Source: Gemmatimonadota bacterium (GTDB lineage: Bacteria > Gemmatimonadota > Gemmatimonadetes > Longimicrobiales > Gaopeijiaceae). From it: a stretch of 64,000 bases of DNA. Position 1 is the first letter of the stretch; every line of letters begins with the position of its first letter. The DNA lies in assembly GCA_030428885.1 (NCBI GenBank), contig JAUIEJ010000003.1, forward strand, positions 124,001 to 188,000, given 5' to 3'. Of this stretch, positions 1 to 9,021 are shown one piece after another. A program made the position numbers and the translations under genes. The notes under the pieces are model-generated. The model had not been told where the DNA came from, ran no database searches, and worked only from the letters and a program-made list of their open reading frames with translations.

Positions 1-1704
1 ATGCCCTACGTGGCGGGCACGCTCCTCACCATCACGTCGTTCTTCCTGGTGGTGCTGCTCTTCGCCGACGTGAACCCCTTCGAGACCCTGGGATTCACGC
101 CGGCCGACGGGGCGGGGCTCAATCCCCAGCTCCAGAATTACTGGATGACGATCCACCCGCCCACGCTGTACCTGGGCTTCACCGCGTTCACCATTCCCTT
201 CGCCTTCGCGGTGGCGGCACTCCTCAACGGGCGCCTGGATTCCCGCTGGATCGTCCTCACCCGGAAGTGGACCCTGCTGTCGTGGTTCTTCCTGGCCAAC
301 GGAATCATCTTCGGGATGCGGTGGGCCTACGAGGAGCTGGGGTGGGGCGGCTACTGGTTCTGGGACCCGGTGGAGAACGCCTCCCTGCTTCCGTGGCTCA
401 CGGCCACGGCGTTCCTCCACAGCATCCAGATCCAGGAAAACCGGGGCATGCTGAAGGTGTGGAACATGGGGTTGGTGATCCTCACCTTCCTCCTGACCAT
501 CTTCGCCACCTTCCTCACCCGCTCGGGGCTCATCGAGTCGGTCCACACCTTCGCCCAGGAACTGAAGATCGCCTTCATCTTCCTCGGCTTCATGGCGTCG
601 ATCCTCATGGCCGGGCTGGTGTTGGTGTTGTACCGCCTGCCCAAGCTGAAGAGCGAAAACCAGATCGAATCGTTCGTCAGCCGTGAGGCGGCCTTCGTCT
701 TCAACAACCTGATCCTCCTGGGCGCCACCTTCGCCGTCATGTGGGGCACGCTCCTGCCCCTCATCAGCGAAGGGTTCACCGGTCAGGAGATCACCGTGGG
801 CCCGCCGTTCTTCAACCGGGTCAACCTTCCCATCGGCCTGGCTCTCCTGGCCCTCATGGGGATCGGCCCCGTCATCGCCTGGCGCCGGGCCTCCAAGAAG
901 AACCTGAAGAAGAACTTCCTCTGGCCCCTGGTGGTCGGGGTGGTCACCGCCGCCGGCCTCTGGGCCGCCGGTGCGCGCCATGGCATGGCCCTCCTGACGT
1001 TCGGCATCTCGGCCTTCGTCATGGCCATCATCGTGGTGGAGTTCTGGAAAGGCACCCGGGCCCGGGCCCGCATCGAGGGCGAGGGGGTGGTGAAGGCCTT
1101 CTACCACCTGGTGGCCCGGAACCGGCGCCGGTGGGGGGGCTACATCGTCCATGTGGGGGTGGTGTTCGTCTTCACCGCCTTCGCCGCGGCGCCGTGGTAC
1201 GGCGAATTCCTCCAGACCCTGGAGCCCGGCGAGACCATGACGGCGGAGTCGCCGCTGGGGCACACCTACGAGATGACCTACGAGGGCATCTCCACCAACA
1301 TCCGGGATCCCGACAAGAACCTGCAGTGGCAGGCTACGGCCCTGGTGAGCGTGCGCCGCGACGGGGAGCCCCTCGGGACGTTCACCACCGAGAAGCGCCG
1401 CTACATTCGCCCGGAAGCCCAGATCGTCACCGAGGTGGGGATCAAGTCCTTCCCCATGGAGGACCTCTACATCATCCTGGCCGACGCCGATCTCGACCGG
1501 ATCCTCCAGGGTGACGCCGGCGGTCAGGCCGTGACCTTCAACGTGCTGGTGAAGCCCCTCATCGCCTGGATCTGGGCCGGGGGACTCATCATCACCCTGG
1601 GCAGCCTCATCTCCATGTGGCCCAGTGCGGGCGCGGTCCGGGCGCCCACGGCGGCCCGGGGCCGGGGCACCACCGGGGCCGAGCCCCTCCCGGCAGGAGA
1701 CTGA
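1..1704 (+). CDS. ccmF: Cytochrome c maturation protein CcmF, 5' truncated by window edge
   Basis: Integral membrane haem lyase subunit of system I cytochrome c biogenesis, acting with CcmH on apocytochrome c at the periplasmic face. The visible 567 residues carry the tryptophan-rich haem-handling motif (WGGYWFWDPVENASLLPWL, about residues 115-133), many hydrophobic helices and a periplasmic segment before the last helix, as in the family. CcmF is usually about 650 residues, so the ATG at base 1 is probably internal and the start lies left of the window. It heads a run of ccm genes on the same strand; the next start is 3 nt after its stop. Confidence 0.95.
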   Translation: MPYVAGTLLTITSFFLVVLLFADVNPFETLGFTPADGAGLNPQLQNYWMTIHPPTLYLGFTAFTIPFAFAVAALLNGRLDSRWIVLTRKWTLLSWFFLANGIIFGMRWAYEELGWGGYWFWDPVENASLLPWLTATAFLHSIQIQENRGMLKVWNMGLVILTFLLTIFATFLTRSGLIESVHTFAQELKIAFIFLGFMASILMAGLVLVLYRLPKLKSENQIESFVSREAAFVFNNLILLGATFAVMWGTLLPLISEGFTGQEITVGPPFFNRVNLPIGLALLALMGIGPVIAWRRASKKNLKKNFLWPLVVGVVTAAGLWAAGARHGMALLTFGISAFVMAIIVVEFWKGTRARARIEGEGVVKAFYHLVARNRRRWGGYIVHVGVVFVFTAFAAAPWYGEFLQTLEPGETMTAESPLGHTYEMTYEGISTNIRDPDKNLQWQATALVSVRRDGEPLGTFTTEKRRYIRPEAQIVTEVGIKSFPMEDLYIILADADLDRILQGDAGGQAVTFNVLVKPLIAWIWAGGLIITLGSLISMWPSAGAVRAPTAARGRGTTGAEPLPAGD

Positions 1705-1707
1705 GCC

Positions 1708-2139
1708 GTGGCGCTTCTGGGGGCTCTCCTGCTGGTGGCGGCCGTGGTGCTCTTCATTCTCCTTCCCGTGGCCCGGGGGCAGCACGCCTCCCTGACCCGT
1801 GAAGACGACGAGATGACCGAGGCCGAAGCCCGGCGCCGGGTGACGCTCCTCGCCCTCCGGGACGTGGAGTACGACTACCACACGGGCAAGCTCGACGAGG
1901 CCGACTACATGGCGCTGCGGAAGGAACTGTCCGCCGAGGCCCTGGCGGCGCTCCGGGCGTTCGAGGGTGAAGAGGGCGCCACGGACGTGGACATCGAGGC
2001 CGAGATCGCGGCGGTGAAGGCGGGCCTCGCCGCCGGCACCACCTGCGGCGCCTGCGGCCACCGCAACCCCGACGGGAGCCGGTTCTGCGCCGCATGCGGC
2101 CAGGCCCTGGCGGCCCGGGAAGCGACGCCTTCGTCGTGA
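1708..2139 (+). CDS. CcmI-like membrane-anchored zinc-ribbon protein
   Basis: A 143-residue protein inside the ccm operon, starting with GTG after an AGGAG-type ribosome site. Residues 3-20 form one hydrophobic anchor. The next part resembles the N-terminal region of CcmI/CycH-type proteins, with an acidic helix then LRDVEYDYHTGKLDEADY. The C-terminus is a four-cysteine zinc ribbon (C113, C116, C127, C130; CGACGH then CAACG). Its position between ccmF and ccmA suggests a part in apocytochrome handling or complex assembly, but that is inference. The stop overlaps the GTG start of ccmA by 4 nt. Confidence 0.75.
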   Translation: MALLGALLLVAAVVLFILLPVARGQHASLTREDDEMTEAEARRRVTLLALRDVEYDYHTGKLDEADYMALRKELSAEALAALRAFEGEEGATDVDIEAEIAAVKAGLAAGTTCGACGHRNPDGSRFCAACGQALAAREATPSS

Positions 2140-2873
2140 CCGCCCCCGGCGGCCCCCGGCTCGAGGCCGAGGGGTTGGCCCGGACCTTCGGAGCGCAACG
2201 CGCCGTGGACGGCGTGTCGTTCCGTCTCGACCCGGGCTGCGTCCTCTCCCTCCTGGGGCCCAACGGCGCCGGCAAGACCACCTTGCTGCGCATCCTGGCG
2301 GGGGGGCTGCGTCCCTCCGAAGGCGTCGTGCGCCTGGGAGGCGAGGCCCTGGATACCCGGAGTCCCGAGTGGCAGTCCCGGGTGGGCGTGTTGTCCCACC
2401 AGGGGTTCCTCTACGGCCATCTCACGGCCCGGGAGAACCTGCGCTTCTACGCCGATCTGTACGACCTGGACGACGCCTCGGACCGGGTGGAGGCGGGACT
2501 CGACTCGGTGGAACTCACCCCCCGGGGCAACGACGAGGTGCGCACCTTCTCCCGGGGCATGAAGCAGCGACTGGCCCTGGCGCGGACGCTTCTCCACGAG
2601 CCCGACGTGGTGCTCCTGGACGAGCCCTACACGGGCCTCGACGCCCACGCCGCCGCCGTCCTGCGGGGAGTCCTCGAGACCCTTCGCGACGGGGCCCGGA
2701 CCGTGATCCTGGTGACCCACAACCTCACCGAAGGGCTGGAACTCGCCGACCGGGTCGCCATCCAGGTCCGGGGGCGCTGGGTGGTGGACGCCCCCAGCGC
2801 CCAATTCGACGCCGCCACCATCCACGACCGCTACCGCGAGGTGGTGGAGGGTGCGGGCGGGGGGGCGCCGTGA
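2136..2873 (+). CDS. ccmA: Haem exporter ATP-binding protein CcmA
   Basis: ABC ATPase of the CcmABCD complex that releases holo-CcmE during system I cytochrome c maturation. The 245-residue protein has Walker A GPNGAGKT at 41-48, an ABC signature-like FSRGMKQR and Walker B VVLLDEP followed by TGLD, normal for this short family. I chose GTG at 2136 because it overlaps the previous stop (GTGA) and gives a family-length protein; longer upstream starts would run far into the previous gene. Its own stop overlaps the ccmB start by 4 nt. Confidence 0.93.
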   Translation: MTAPGGPRLEAEGLARTFGAQRAVDGVSFRLDPGCVLSLLGPNGAGKTTLLRILAGGLRPSEGVVRLGGEALDTRSPEWQSRVGVLSHQGFLYGHLTARENLRFYADLYDLDDASDRVEAGLDSVELTPRGNDEVRTFSRGMKQRLALARTLLHEPDVVLLDEPYTGLDAHAAAVLRGVLETLRDGARTVILVTHNLTEGLELADRVAIQVRGRWVVDAPSAQFDAATIHDRYREVVEGAGGGAP

Positions 2874-3550
2874 AGGGCTACCTCGGGCAGCTCGGGGCGG
2901 TGGTCCGCAAGGATCTCACCCAGGAGCTCCGCACGCGGCAACGCCTGGCCACCATGGGGGCCTTCACCGTCCTGGTGGGGGTGCTGTTCAACTTCTCGGT
3001 GGATCCGGCGCTGGTTAGCATGCAGGACATCGCCGCGGGCCTCATCTGGCTGACCCTGATCTTCGCCGGCGTCATGGGCGTGGGGCGCACCTTCTCCCTG
3101 GAGGCCGAGGACGGCGCCTTCCAGGGGGTGCTCCTGAGCCCCATCCCCCGGGACGCACTCTACCTGGGCAAGGTGGCGGCCAACGTGGTGCTGGTGAGCG
3201 TGGTGGTGGCCCTCATCGTGGGGGTCTTCGGGCTCTTCTTCCAGCTCGACTACGGGGCCCATCCCCTGGCTCTGGCCCTGACCCTCTTCTGCGGGGTGGT
3301 GGGGTTCGTGGCCCTGGCGACCCTCTTCGGGGCCGTCACCGCGGGCACGACCCTGGGGGAGTCCCTGCTCCCCGTTCTGCTTTTTCCCCTCCTCGTCCCC
3401 ATGGTAGTTTACGGCGTCGGCGCCACGAACCGGCTCCTCATGGGTCGCCCCCTGACCGAGGTCGAGGGCAACATCCGGATTCTGGGCGCTTTTGCCGTCG
3501 CCGCCGTGGCGGTGGGGGCCGGACTCTTCCGACACGTGGTGGAGGACTGA
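2870..3550 (+). CDS. ccmB: Haem exporter permease CcmB
   Basis: Membrane subunit of the CcmABCD ABC complex. The 226-residue product has six predicted hydrophobic segments, and the N-terminal RKDLTQELRTRQ and the GRTFSLEAEDGAFQGVLLSP stretch are characteristic of CcmB. The GTG start at 2870 overlaps the ccmA stop (GTGA), which supports translational coupling. Length and order ccmA-ccmB-ccmC match known ccm operons. Confidence 0.94.
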   Translation: MKGYLGQLGAVVRKDLTQELRTRQRLATMGAFTVLVGVLFNFSVDPALVSMQDIAAGLIWLTLIFAGVMGVGRTFSLEAEDGAFQGVLLSPIPRDALYLGKVAANVVLVSVVVALIVGVFGLFFQLDYGAHPLALALTLFCGVVGFVALATLFGAVTAGTTLGESLLPVLLFPLLVPMVVYGVGATNRLLMGRPLTEVEGNIRILGAFAVAAVAVGAGLFRHVVED

Positions 3551-3554
3551 CGTG

Positions 3555-4253
3555 ATGACTCGACGACGGGACGTGGCTCGCGGGGCCGCCACCCTGGGCA
3601 CGGCCCTGGCGCTCCTGGGGGCCGCTCTTTTCCTGGTCCTGCTGTGGATGGTCTGGTTCTGGGTGCCCACCGAGGCGGTCCAGGGCGTCGTGCAGCGGAT
3701 CTTCTACGTCCATGTGCCGTCGGCCTGGGTGGCCTTCATGGCTTTCGGCATCGTGGCCCTCTGCTCGGCCATGTACCTCTGGCTCAAGGACGAGCGCTTC
3801 GACCGGGCGGCGGTGGCGGCGGCGGAGGGGGGCATGGTCTTCACCACCATCGTGCTCCTTACGGGTCCCCTCTGGGGCAAGATCGCCTGGGGCACCTACT
3901 GGACCTGGGAGCCCCGCCTCACCCTGACGCTCCTCCTCTGGTTCATCTACCTGGGGTACTTCCTGGTGCGCCAGGCCACCGAAAACCCGGAACGGGGCAA
4001 ACGGTTCGCCGCCGTGGTGGGCATCGTGGGGGCGTTCGACATCCCTCTCATCCACGTGAGCGTCCTCTGGTTCCGCTCCCTCCATCCCCAGCCCGTGGTC
4101 CTGAACACCGAGGGCCCGGCGCTGGATGCCGACATGGGCATCACCATCGGGGTGGCGGTCCTCACCTTCACGATCCTCTTCCTGGGCCTCATGATGCTGC
4201 GCTACGAGGTCGAAACCGCCCGGGCCCGGGCGGCCCTCCTGGAGGCCGGTTGA
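3555..4253 (+). CDS. ccmC: Haem transporter/handling protein CcmC
   Basis: Six-helix membrane protein that loads haem onto CcmE. The tryptophan-rich loop (WGTYWTWEPRLT) and the two flanking histidine motifs (HVPSAW and HVSVLWFRSLH) that hold haem are all present. The ATG at 3555 is taken as start (232 residues); a GTG immediately before it at 3552 is equally possible. It follows ccmB with a 4-nt gap and precedes the ccmD-like gene. Confidence 0.94.
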   Translation: MTRRRDVARGAATLGTALALLGAALFLVLLWMVWFWVPTEAVQGVVQRIFYVHVPSAWVAFMAFGIVALCSAMYLWLKDERFDRAAVAAAEGGMVFTTIVLLTGPLWGKIAWGTYWTWEPRLTLTLLLWFIYLGYFLVRQATENPERGKRFAAVVGIVGAFDIPLIHVSVLWFRSLHPQPVVLNTEGPALDADMGITIGVAVLTFTILFLGLMMLRYEVETARARAALLEAG

Positions 4254-4255
4254 CC

Positions 4256-4489
4256 ATGATCCGCGTTCCCTTCCTTCGCGTGCTCCTCCTCGCCCTGGGC
4301 GCGGTCCTCCTCGATCTGGGACCGCTGGCCGCCCAGGCCACCGAACTGGGTCGCCAGAGCCTGGGCCGGCCCTACTGGCACCTCTTCGCGGCCTACGCCA
4401 TCGTCGTGCTCCTCATCGCCGGTTGGGTGATCTCCATCGCCCGGCGCCTCGGGCAGGTGGAGCAGCGGCTTCCCGACCTCGACGGGTAG
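4256..4489 (+). CDS. CcmD-like small membrane protein
   Basis: A 77-residue protein with two hydrophobic segments. The first (about 8-27) looks like a signal sequence or anchor. The second (about 44-65: [16 protein letters not shown]) ends in a basic stretch and the VEQRLPDL tail, the usual layout of CcmD. CcmD stabilises the CcmABC complex and is poorly conserved, so the call rests mostly on size, topology and position directly after ccmC. Confidence 0.7.
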   Translation: MIRVPFLRVLLLALGAVLLDLGPLAAQATELGRQSLGRPYWHLFAAYAIVVLLIAGWVISIARRLGQVEQRLPDLDG

Positions 4490-4496
4490 GCCCGCC

Positions 4497-5555
4497 GTGG
4501 CCGACGTCGACCAGGGGCCGGTCGTCGATCTCCGCAGCGACACCGTCACCCGGCCCACCCCGGCCATGCGCCGGGCCATGGCCGAAGCCGAAGTGGGCGA
4601 CGACACCCTGGGCGACGACCCCACGGTGCAGGCCCTGGAATCCCGGGTGGCCGACCTCCTGGGCAAGGAGCGGTCCCTCTTCTTCCCCTCGGGCGTCATG
4701 GCCAACCAGACCGCCCTGGCCGTCCAGGGACGATGGGGCAGTGAAGTGGTGGTGGAGGCCGACGCCCACGTCTTTCATTTCGAAGAGGGGGCGGCGGGCG
4801 CTTTGAAAGGTCTGCAGCTCCACCCCGTGGCCACGGGCGACGGTGTGCTGCGGCCCGAACACCTGGATCGGGCGGTGCGACCCGGGTCCCGTTACCTGCC
4901 CCGAACGTCGCTGGTCTGCATCGAGAACACCCACCTGGGGTCCGGCGGACGGGTGGTGCAGCCCGCCGACGTGGGGGCCCTGGCCGACGCCGCCCACGAG
5001 CGGGGGCTGCCGGTGCACATGGACGGCGCCCGCCTGTGGCACGCCGCCGCGGCCACGGGGCGCGACCTCACCGACTTCACCCACCCGGTGGACACGGTCA
5101 TGGTGTGCCTGAGCAAGGGGCTGGGCGCTCCGGTGGGGTCCATGTTGGCGGGGCCCGCCGACGTCATGGGCGAAGCCTGGCGCGTGCGTCGACGATTCGG
5201 CGGCGGCATGCGGCAATCGGGGATTCTCGCCGCGGCGGGGCTCCACGCCCTGGAGCATCACCGGACGGGCCTGGTCGAGACCCATGCCCGCGCCCGGGAA
5301 CTGGCCGACGCCTTCGACGCCCTGGACGGCTTTTCCGCCGTGGCGCCCGAGACCAACGTCCTCCTCGTGGACCTGGCCCCCGAGGCCGGCGACGTGGACG
5401 AATTCTTGGGTTTTCTGCGGTTCCACAGAATTCTGATGTTGGAGTTCGCCCCCCGGCGGCTTCGGGCCGTCCTTCACCGGGACGTCGATTCGTCAGGTAT
5501 GGCGCGCGTTCTGGCCGCTCTCGCTCGCTGGGCCCGGGGCGACGGGGGGGTGTGA
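4497..5555 (+). CDS. ltaE: Low-specificity L-threonine aldolase
   Basis: PLP enzyme cleaving L-threonine/allo-threonine to glycine and acetaldehyde. The 352 residues keep the family N-terminus ([12 protein letters not shown]), the nucleotide-free PLP cradle, the HMDGARLW aspartate motif and the Schiff-base lysine in [12 protein letters not shown] near residue 207. The GTG start lies 7 nt after the ccmD-like stop, so it is probably in the tail of the ccm operon, with no functional link to haem handling. Confidence 0.93.
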   Translation: MADVDQGPVVDLRSDTVTRPTPAMRRAMAEAEVGDDTLGDDPTVQALESRVADLLGKERSLFFPSGVMANQTALAVQGRWGSEVVVEADAHVFHFEEGAAGALKGLQLHPVATGDGVLRPEHLDRAVRPGSRYLPRTSLVCIENTHLGSGGRVVQPADVGALADAAHERGLPVHMDGARLWHAAAATGRDLTDFTHPVDTVMVCLSKGLGAPVGSMLAGPADVMGEAWRVRRRFGGGMRQSGILAAAGLHALEHHRTGLVETHARARELADAFDALDGFSAVAPETNVLLVDLAPEAGDVDEFLGFLRFHRILMLEFAPRRLRAVLHRDVDSSGMARVLAALARWARGDGGV

Positions 5556-5574
5556 GATGTGGCACGTTTTTCGC

Positions 5575-5580
5575 TATATT
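5575..5580 (+). promoter_or_regulatory. Candidate -10 element upstream of the secreted protein gene
   Basis: TATATT stands in an AT-rich patch within otherwise very GC-rich DNA, 86 nt before the ATG at 5666. It fits the TAnnTT pattern seen before several other genes of the window. No good -35 hexamer is visible. Confidence 0.4.
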
Positions 5581-5665
5581 TACTCGTGATGCGTCGCGGC
5601 GCCCATTGCGGAATGCACGACGGCTGACCTTTTCCCAATCGACGAAGGGATGGAGGATCACGACG

Positions 5666-7093
5666 ATGATTACCGCTCGGGGTATGAAGTGGACTTCGGG
5701 GCTCCTGGCTGCGGTGGTGCTTGCCGCGTCGGCTCAGGTGGCGTCCGCTCAGTCCACCAAGATGCCCAGCACGCTGCGTTACGGGTCCGGCTATCTGGAC
5801 GTGCCCAGCGCCAGCGTGCTTCCGCACCTGGCCATCCAGGGCACGTATTCCGGATTCTGGGCATCCCTCGACCGGCGGCCCCTGGTCGACGATCGGGGTC
5901 TCATCGTCGGCTCGGATGCCGACGGTCTGGACAAGTACCACAGCAACGCGTCCATCGCCCTGGGTCTCTTCGACCGGGTCGAGGTGGGTGCGTCGCTCCA
6001 TTCGTTCAACGACGCCGACCAGGGGGGCAACCTCTTCGGGGCGTTCGGTCAGATCGCGCTGCTGCGTCCCGCTGCCCAGGGCCTCGGTCTCGCCGTGGGT
6101 GCCCGGTATGCCGGCGCGCCGGACTACGATGACGGGATCGACTACGCTCCCAACCGCCTGGGCTTCCCGGACCGCCGTCTGCGGGCCGAGTACACCAACG
6201 GCTACACGGTGGACAACGAGATCACCCTCTACGCGGTGTCCTCGGTGTTCCTCCGCGGGTTCGAGAGCGAGTGGTTCCCGGCCCACGACTGGACCCTGTC
6301 CCTCGGCTGGGGCAACGGCCAGTTCAACGAGGGTGAGGACCTGGATTTCTACCGCTACGCCGACTCCGAGGGCGTGTTCGCCGCGGCCGTCATGCACACC
6401 TCCCTGGGCGAGGGCAAGCTCCTCAACCTCATGGGTGAGTACAACGGCTTCGACGTGAACCTCGGCGCCCAGCTCGACCTGGGTGGCTTCCGCATCGGCG
6501 CCCACCTGCTGGGTGCGAACTACCTGGAGGAGCTCAGCATCTATCGCTCCGCCAAGTTCGGCATCCTGGGGTCCATGGCTCTCTGCCCCCAGGACGGGTT
6601 CCTGTGCAAGCCTCAGCTCATGGAGCGCGAGGCCCCCGATACGGTTCGCCTCCCGGCGCCTCCGCCCGACACGGTGGTGGTCACGCGTGAGGTCGGCCGT
6701 CCGCTGCCCGAGGGCAACCCGGCGAGCATCTGTCTGGCCACCGGTCAGGACGTCCAGATTCTCCTGACGGCTCAGGGCGACACCCTCGTCGGTCCCGACC
6801 GGACCTCGATCCGCCAGTTGCGTCCCGGTGTCGTCTTCGCCGGTACCTACGCCGAGGGTCGGGCCTGGTACACCAACGACGAGTCCATCGCCTTCGAGGA
6901 AGCGTCGTACGACAAGTCGGGTGGTGAAGTCAGCCTGCAGTGCCCGAACATCATGCGGGTCGGTGAGCACATGGGTGTGCCGCTCTTCGTGATGCGGAAC
7001 GCCGAGCGTCCGTTCGAGACGCTCTACGTGCCGGTCCGCCCGGGTGTCTGGCAGGCCTACCAGACCGGTCTCCAGCGTACGCGGGGAGACTGA
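5666..7093 (+). CDS. Secreted, probable outer-membrane protein of unknown function
   Basis: I do not recognise a named family. The 475-residue product has a clear signal peptide (about 1-28, ending ASAQ). A strand-rich region to about residue 330 looks like a beta-barrel (alternating aromatic/hydrophobic strands such as FDRVEVGASLHSF). It is followed by a proline-rich hinge (RLPAPPPDTVVV) and a C-terminal domain of about 130 residues with two cysteines. The ATG follows GGAGG at 5652-5656. Codons ending in T (ggt, cgt) are commoner than in neighbours, which may mean high expression. The gene stands alone, with a strong hairpin after it. Confidence 0.75.
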   Translation: MITARGMKWTSGLLAAVVLAASAQVASAQSTKMPSTLRYGSGYLDVPSASVLPHLAIQGTYSGFWASLDRRPLVDDRGLIVGSDADGLDKYHSNASIALGLFDRVEVGASLHSFNDADQGGNLFGAFGQIALLRPAAQGLGLAVGARYAGAPDYDDGIDYAPNRLGFPDRRLRAEYTNGYTVDNEITLYAVSSVFLRGFESEWFPAHDWTLSLGWGNGQFNEGEDLDFYRYADSEGVFAAAVMHTSLGEGKLLNLMGEYNGFDVNLGAQLDLGGFRIGAHLLGANYLEELSIYRSAKFGILGSMALCPQDGFLCKPQLMEREAPDTVRLPAPPPDTVVVTREVGRPLPEGNPASICLATGQDVQILLTAQGDTLVGPDRTSIRQLRPGVVFAGTYAEGRAWYTNDESIAFEEASYDKSGGEVSLQCPNIMRVGEHMGVPLFVMRNAERPFETLYVPVRPGVWQAYQTGLQRTRGD

Positions 7094-7121
7094 AGCCCAG
7101 GGGAGTTCGCTCCCTGAAGCA

Positions 7122-7158
7122 CGATCGCCCGTCCCGGTTCGTCCGGGGCGGGCGATCG
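7122..7158. terminator. Strong hairpin between convergent genes
   Basis: A 16-base arm (starting CGATCGCCCG) pairs with its complement around a short TTCGT-type loop. The + strand continues with TCGTTTC, a weak T tract. It lies between the convergent genes ending at 7093 and 7199, so it can serve both strands. Confidence 0.75.
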
Positions 7159-7198
7159 TCGTTTCAGGGGGACTCCCGGCGGGGGGAGCGACCGGGGG

Positions 7199-7624
7199 TC
7201 AGGGGAGGTGGCGTTCCACGACCCGGTTCAGGCCGTCCAGGACGGCCAGCACCGACCCCTTCACCAGGTTGCCGTCTTCGGCGGCCTCGGCGCCCAGGAG
7301 GCGCAGGTGTCGGCCGGCGTCGTCGACTTCCACCGAGACGATGACGAGCCAACTGTCGAAGGCACGGAGGGCCTTGATGCCGCCCAGCACCGGGCGAAAC
7401 GTGTCGTCGGTAGCCGCGGTGACGGCGGCCAGGGTGGCGTCGGCGGCCATGCGGAGGTCGCCCTCCCGGGTCATGAGACCCCGGCCCGTTCCCGTCCAGC
7501 GTCGCCCGCCGTACTCCAGGGTGACGTCCACGTCGCCGCGACCGTCGGCTCCGGGTCGGTAGTCGACCTGGGCCACCCGGAGGCGAGGCGTGTCGGTGAG
7601 AGGGGAAGAAGCCATGACGGGCAT
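7199..7624 (-). CDS. Conserved protein of unknown function
   Basis: A soluble alpha/beta protein of about 141 residues with no signal or membrane segment. After a variable N-terminus come DVDVTLEYGGRRWTGTGRG, a helix rich in alanine, a hydrophobic strand (SWLVIVSVEV) and the C-terminal LVKGSVLAVLDGLNRVV. I do not recognise a family and assign no function. The start is uncertain: ATG codons at 7627, 7624 and 7615 are in frame, and 7624 has GGAAG at the best spacing. It is divergent from recA. Confidence 0.6.
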   Translation of the reverse strand: MPVMASSPLTDTPRLRVAQVDYRPGADGRGDVDVTLEYGGRRWTGTGRGLMTREGDLRMAADATLAAVTAATDDTFRPVLGGIKALRAFDSWLVIVSVEVDDAGRHLRLLGAEAAEDGNLVKGSVLAVLDGLNRVVERHLP

Positions 7625-7794
7625 CATGGCTTCCGAAGCGGGCCCGGAGCAAGGCCGCAGGACCCCATCCGTCCCGAACCGGGCCTTCACCCGCCCCCCG
7701 GGCGGGGCCAGACTTCACCCTCGAACGGTCGTCGTGGCTCGGGGTGAACTCGCCGTCGGGCCTACGGGGACTTTCGCATTCTCTTCGGGTACCC

Positions 7795-7800
7795 TAGAAT
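7795..7800 (+). promoter_or_regulatory. Candidate -10 element of recA
   Basis: TAGAAT lies 42 nt before the recA ATG, in an AT-richer patch that starts CTTTCGCATT. The -35 region (TTTCGC, 17 nt upstream) is weak. The same TAGAAT hexamer precedes the gene at 29024. No LexA-type dyad is evident in this region. Confidence 0.35.
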
Positions 7801-7842
7801 GGGTCGCTGTCGCCTCTCGCCGAACCTCCGGAGTGGACATCC

Positions 7843-8901
7843 ATGGCCTCCGCCACCGACCAGAAGCAGAAGGACCTGAGCACCGCCATCAGCCAGATCG
7901 AGCGCGCCTACGGCAAGGGCGCCATCATGAAGATGGGCACGGAAGGGGCCAAGGTCGCCATCGAAGCCATCTCCACCGGCGCCATCAATCTCGACGCCGC
8001 CATCGGCATCGGGGGCATTCCCCGGGGCCGCATCAGCGAGATCTACGGCCCCGAGTCCTCGGGAAAGACGACCATCTGTCTCCAGGTCATCGCCAACGCC
8101 CAGAAGAAGGGGGGGATCGCCGCCTTCATCGACGCCGAACACGCCCTGGACGTGGGCTACGCCCGCCGCCTGGGCGTGGACGTGGACAACCTCCTGGTGT
8201 CCCAGCCCGACACCGGTGAGCAGGCGCTGGAGATCGCCGAGGTCCTGATCCGGTCCAACGCCGTCGACGTGGTGGTCATCGACTCGGTGGCGGCCCTGGT
8301 CCCCCGGGCCGAGATCGAGGGAGAGATGGGCGACTCCCACGTGGGGCTCCAGGCGCGCCTCATGAGTCAGGCGCTGCGGAAGCTCACCGGAGCCGTCAAC
8401 CGCTCCAACACCGCCGTGGTCTTCACCAACCAGATCCGGGAGAAGGTGGGGGTCATGTTCGGCAGCCCCGAGACCACGTCCGGGGGCCGGGCGCTGAAGT
8501 TCTACGCCTCCCTCCGCCTGGACATCCGGCGCATCGGGGCCATCAAGGACGGCCAGGACATCACGGGCAACCGCACCCGCGTGAAGGTGGTGAAGAACAA
8601 GACCGCGCCGCCCTTCCGGCAGGCCGAGTTCGACATCATGTACAACGAGGGAGTCAGTCACACCGGACTCCTGGTGGACATCGGGGTCGAGCACGACATC
8701 ATCGAGAAGTCCGGCGCCTGGTACTCCTACGGGGATCTGCGCCTGGGGCAGGGGAAGGAGAACGCCAAGACCTTCCTCACCGAAAACCCCGACGTGGCCG
8801 AGGAGGTCGACGCCCGGGTCCGGGCCGCTCTGGACCTTCCCGGGGGACTCGCCTCGTCCGACGACGACGGGGCCGGGGACGAGGGCTCCGACGACGATTG
8901 A
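7843..8901 (+). CDS. recA: Recombinase RecA
   Basis: Strand-exchange ATPase of homologous recombination and SOS induction, acting on single-stranded DNA. The 352 residues include Walker A GPESSGKT (69-76), Walker [11 protein letters not shown], the L2 DNA-binding loop with [17 protein letters not shown], and an acidic C-terminal tail ([15 protein letters not shown]) that in this family modulates DNA binding. The ATG at 7843 gives the normal length. It is transcribed alone, between its own promoter region and a long hairpin before alaS. Confidence 0.99.
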   Translation: MASATDQKQKDLSTAISQIERAYGKGAIMKMGTEGAKVAIEAISTGAINLDAAIGIGGIPRGRISEIYGPESSGKTTICLQVIANAQKKGGIAAFIDAEHALDVGYARRLGVDVDNLLVSQPDTGEQALEIAEVLIRSNAVDVVVIDSVAALVPRAEIEGEMGDSHVGLQARLMSQALRKLTGAVNRSNTAVVFTNQIREKVGVMFGSPETTSGGRALKFYASLRLDIRRIGAIKDGQDITGNRTRVKVVKNKTAPPFRQAEFDIMYNEGVSHTGLLVDIGVEHDIIEKSGAWYSYGDLRLGQGKENAKTFLTENPDVAEEVDARVRAALDLPGGLASSDDDGAGDEGSDDD

Positions 8902-8937
8902 TCCTGGGCCCGTTTCGACCGCGGCCAGGGTCGCTCT

Positions 8938-8972
8938 CCGGTCCGGGGGTCCATTGAGGGCCCTCGGACCGG
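8938..8972 (+). terminator. 15-bp hairpin after recA
   Basis: CCGGTCCG (8938-8945) pairs with CGGACCGG (8965-8972), and the stem continues inward through G-C and G-T pairs to a five-base loop ATTGA (8953-8957). There is no T run, so it may be factor-assisted or may fold in DNA. The candidate alaS -35 lies in and next to the loop. Confidence 0.55.
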
Positions 8973-8983
8973 TCGGTTATCTT
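8954..8983 (+). promoter_or_regulatory. Candidate alaS operon promoter
   Basis: TTGAGG (8954-8959), an 18-nt spacer, then TATCTT (8978-8983), 38 nt before the alaS ATG. The -10 matches the TAnnTT form seen at other starts in the window. It overlaps the recA hairpin. Confidence 0.5.
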
Positions 8984-9021
8984 GGGTATTGCCGCCTTTC
9001 ACCCCCAATCCACGGCATCCC

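Noticed and set aside
5474-6970. A 498-codon minus-strand frame opposite the secreted protein gene
   Set aside because: No recognisable domain and no ribosome-binding site, while the plus-strand gene has a signal peptide and a placed GGAGG.
7700-7842. LexA/SOS box before recA
   Set aside because: No GAAC-n4-GTTC or CTGT-n8-ACAG dyad could be found in the recA upstream region.
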